From Opitutia bacterium (GTDB taxonomy: Bacteria > Verrucomicrobiota > Verrucomicrobiia > Opitutales > UBA953): a DNA stretch of 14,651 bases. The first letter of the stretch is position 1. Each line of letters opens with the position of its first letter. A program made the position numbers and the translations under genes. This document shows positions 12,982-14,651 of the stretch, piece by piece. Under the pieces are notes generated by a model, which saw only the letters and a list, made by a program, of their open reading frames with translations, did not search any database and was not told where the DNA came from. Where the stretch lies: the NCBI GenBank assembly GCA_021204635.1, contig JAJPZB010000091.1, positions 1 through 14,651 on the forward strand, in the 5' to 3' direction.

Positions 12982-14469
12982 ATGGAAACCATCGTAAACT
13001 TCCTGAATAGTCTCAAAAACGAGGCGGGGACGGCGCCGGCCTTTGACAAACTCGTCATCGGGTTGATGCTCGTCGTCATCGTGATAATCGTCATTCAGGC
13101 AATTCGCAAAGGCGTGAAAAACGTCTCGAATCTCGCCGATCCTTCCACGCGCGCGGGTCTCTGGGCGTGGGTCGCGGTCGTGTTGTTGTGGGTTGTCGTA
13201 ATGCTGAATTACTTCGACCGGCAATTGCTTTCCGTCGTGCGCGCGCCAATCGTCCACGACATACCGATGTCCGACGCGCAATTTGGCGCGATAACGTCGG
13301 CGTTTCTTTTGATTTATGCGGTTCTCAGCCCGATCGGCGGCTTTATCGCAGACCGCTATTCGCGACGCCTCGTCATCTTCGGCTCGCTGATCGTGTGGTC
13401 CACGGTGACATGGTGGACGGGGCACGCGCAGGACTACAAAACACTCTTCGTTGCGCGCGCGGCAATGGGCATCTCCGAGGCGTTTTACATTCCCGCCGCG
13501 CTCGCTCTAATCACGGATTTTCACCGCGGCAACACGCGCTCGCTCGCGACTGGGATTCACATGAGCGGCATCTACGCCGGCATGGCGCTCGCCGGTTTTG
13601 GCGCAACAATGTCCGACCACATCGGCTGGCGAATGACCTTCGCGCTCTTCGGCCTCGTCGGCGTGCTCTACGCGTTTGTCCTCATCGTTTTCTTGAAAGA
13701 CCCCGGGCACACTCCCGCCGACAACGCGCGCGAACAACTGCGCCGCGCCGAGGAAGCCGCTGCCGCCGCGACAGACGCGCAACCCGCTTCGGCAGAGGGC
13801 GAGAAGCCCGCGCCCGCTTCCGCCGATTTTGAAAAACTCTCCGGTGCGCAGGTTTTCGCGCGCCTGCTCAGCTCGCGACCAATGTGGATTTTGCTCTTTG
13901 TTGTCGCGTTCGCAGGCGCAGGCAACTGGTTTTTGCTCACGTGGTATCCGACATTGTTGCAAGACACCTTCAACCTCACGCCCGGCGAGGCGGGCCCGCA
14001 GGCGACGCTGTGGAGCTCGATCGCGAAGTATGTTGCCGTCATTGTTGCGGCGATTATCGCGGATCGTTGGGTGCAAAAAAATCTCCGCGCCCGCGCGCTC
14101 GTGCCTGGGATTTCGTTTGCGGTTGCGGGACCTTGCGTCGTCATTGCGGTCGCTCTCGCTGGCACGCTCGGTGGCGTGAGCTGGCTCCTCTACGCGATGC
14201 TCGCGCTCGTGGCAATGCAGGGCGTGGCGCAGGGCTCGCTCGACGCGACGCTCATGCCGGTTATGCGCTCGCACATCGACGAACGCTATTCCGCAACAGG
14301 CTACGGCTTGCTCAACCTCACCTCCGCCGGCGTCGGCGCGCTGATTTCGTTCTTCGGTGGCTGGTTTAAAGACCAGGGCGTCCCGCTCACGACAACACTC
14401 GCCGTCGCAGGCACGCTCATGTTCATCTGTGGCGTGCTCTTCTTCGTTCTCCCCAAGCCCACAAAATAA
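12982..14469 (+). CDS. MFS transporter (possible sugar-acid/sialate importer)
   Basis: This 495-aa inner-membrane secondary transporter has the MFS core with NYFDRQLLSVVRAPI in the first core helix and loop 2-3 motif GGFIADRYSRRLVI (a form of the GxxxDRxxRR signature). A central cytosolic loop rich in Ala/Glu (about 248-290) separates the two six-helix halves. The N-terminus is unusual: an additional hydrophobic helix, about residues 22-41 (KLVIGLMLVVIVIIVIQAIR), precedes the core, which would give 13 segments. The motif set looks like the anion:cation symporter group. Pairing with the upstream NanM-like mutarotase suggests uptake of the same sugar acid, but specificity cannot be read from the sequence. 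A strong terminator lies 34 bp after the stop. Confidence 0.85.
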   Translation: METIVNFLNSLKNEAGTAPAFDKLVIGLMLVVIVIIVIQAIRKGVKNVSNLADPSTRAGLWAWVAVVLLWVVVMLNYFDRQLLSVVRAPIVHDIPMSDAQFGAITSAFLLIYAVLSPIGGFIADRYSRRLVIFGSLIVWSTVTWWTGHAQDYKTLFVARAAMGISEAFYIPAALALITDFHRGNTRSLATGIHMSGIYAGMALAGFGATMSDHIGWRMTFALFGLVGVLYAFVLIVFLKDPGHTPADNAREQLRRAEEAAAAATDAQPASAEGEKPAPASADFEKLSGAQVFARLLSSRPMWILLFVVAFAGAGNWFLLTWYPTLLQDTFNLTPGEAGPQATLWSSIAKYVAVIVAAIIADRWVQKNLRARALVPGISFAVAGPCVVIAVALAGTLGGVSWLLYAMLALVAMQGVAQGSLDATLMPVMRSHIDERYSATGYGLLNLTSAGVGALISFFGGWFKDQGVPLTTTLAVAGTLMFICGVLFFVLPKPTK

Positions 14470-14502
14470 CGCCACCACCAAGGCGCTCGCGCATGCGCAT
14501 GG

Positions 14503-14538
14503 AAAAAGCTCTGCGGCAACAAAGCCGCAGGGCTTTTT
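14503..14538. terminator. Strong rho-independent terminator after the MFS gene
   Basis: AAAAAGCTCTGCGGC (14503-14517) pairs with GCCGCAGGGCTTTTT (14524-14538) around a 6-nt loop, a 15-bp stem with one G-U pair. The run of T on one side and A on the other makes it usable in both directions. Confidence 0.9.
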
Positions 14539-14548
14539 GTTCGTGGAG

Positions 14549-14622
14549 GCGGGTTAGTGGTGGGAGCCGGGTTGGTGGCGGGTTAGTGGTGGGAGCCGGG
14601 TTGGTGGCGGGTTAGTGGTGGA
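14549..14622 (+). repeat. 29-bp G-rich tandem repeat, about 2.5 copies
   Basis: Units at 14549-14577 and 14578-14606 are identical: GCGGGTTAGTGGTGGGAGCC then GGGTTGGTG. A truncated third copy starts at 14607. It contains many GG/GGG tracts and includes the motif seen at 51-76. Confidence 0.9.
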
Positions 14623-14645
14623 GTGGGGGGTTGGGGGGGGGGGGG
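14623..14645 (+). repeat. Poly-G run at the window end
   Basis: A run of six G, then TT, then thirteen G (14633-14645), directly follows the tandem repeat. Such a tract is either a slippage-prone locus or an assembly/sequencing artefact, because long G runs are poorly read. Confidence 0.7.
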
Positions 14646-14651
14646 CTGTTT

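Noticed and set aside
13507..14481. Long minus-strand open frame inside the MFS gene
   Set aside because: It is antisense to clear membrane helices and of charged low-complexity composition.

Overview
This is bacterial chromosomal DNA from a diderm (outer-membrane) bacterium of moderately high GC. LptB implies lipopolysaccharide export, and a type IV prepilin peptidase, RNase R, ribosomal protein L33 and DnaX are ordinary housekeeping genes. The DnaX zinc region, the White/ABCG-like fused transporter and the permuted mutarotase are compatible with the PVC group (Verrucomicrobiota, perhaps Opitutae), but that placement is recollection and inference. Few native genes have a visible Shine-Dalgarno sequence.

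Layout: 1-258 is non-coding with a perfect hairpin and G-rich repeats. rnr (259-2631, +) converges on a fused ABCG-type ABC transporter (2654-4378, -). Next comes a two-gene restriction-modification (R-M) unit on the + strand: a cytosine-5 DNA methyltransferase (4607-5686) overlapping a PD-(D/E)XK endonuclease (5662-7197). It is followed by the prepilin peptidase gene (7288-8226, +), a bidirectional terminator, rpmG (8330-8500, -) and lptB (8584-9351, -). dnaX (9469, +) is divergent from lptB. After it come a YfcE-like phosphodiesterase (11264-11728, +), a secreted Kelch/NanM-type permuted mutarotase (11858-12937, +), an MFS transporter (12982-14469, +), a strong terminator and a G-rich tandem repeat tail.

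Two items stand out. (1) The R-M unit is lower in GC than its surroundings and is bracketed by an 88-bp direct repeat (4459-4546 and 7209-7296, one mismatch). The repeat covers the 79 bp upstream of the prepilin peptidase start plus its first three codons. Removing exactly 2750 bp restores a simple ABC transporter/prepilin peptidase divergent pair. This looks like insertion with long target duplication, without any transposase or integrase. The duplicated GTG start now opens a 21-codon leader ORF ending three bases before the methyltransferase start. (2) dnaX has an 11-A run at 10596-10606. In the zero frame it stops 14 bases after the run (384 aa, gamma-like). A -1 shift continues to 11105 (about 545 aa, tau-like). 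A purine-rich GAAGG lies upstream and a nested stem begins 8 bases downstream. If the base count is right, the long form is the recoded product, the reverse of E. coli.

A recurring G-rich intergenic motif (core GGGTTGGTGG) appears in both orientations at several gene boundaries, including both ends of the window. The mutarotase/MFS pair may be a small sialic-acid or related sugar uptake unit, which is inference only.
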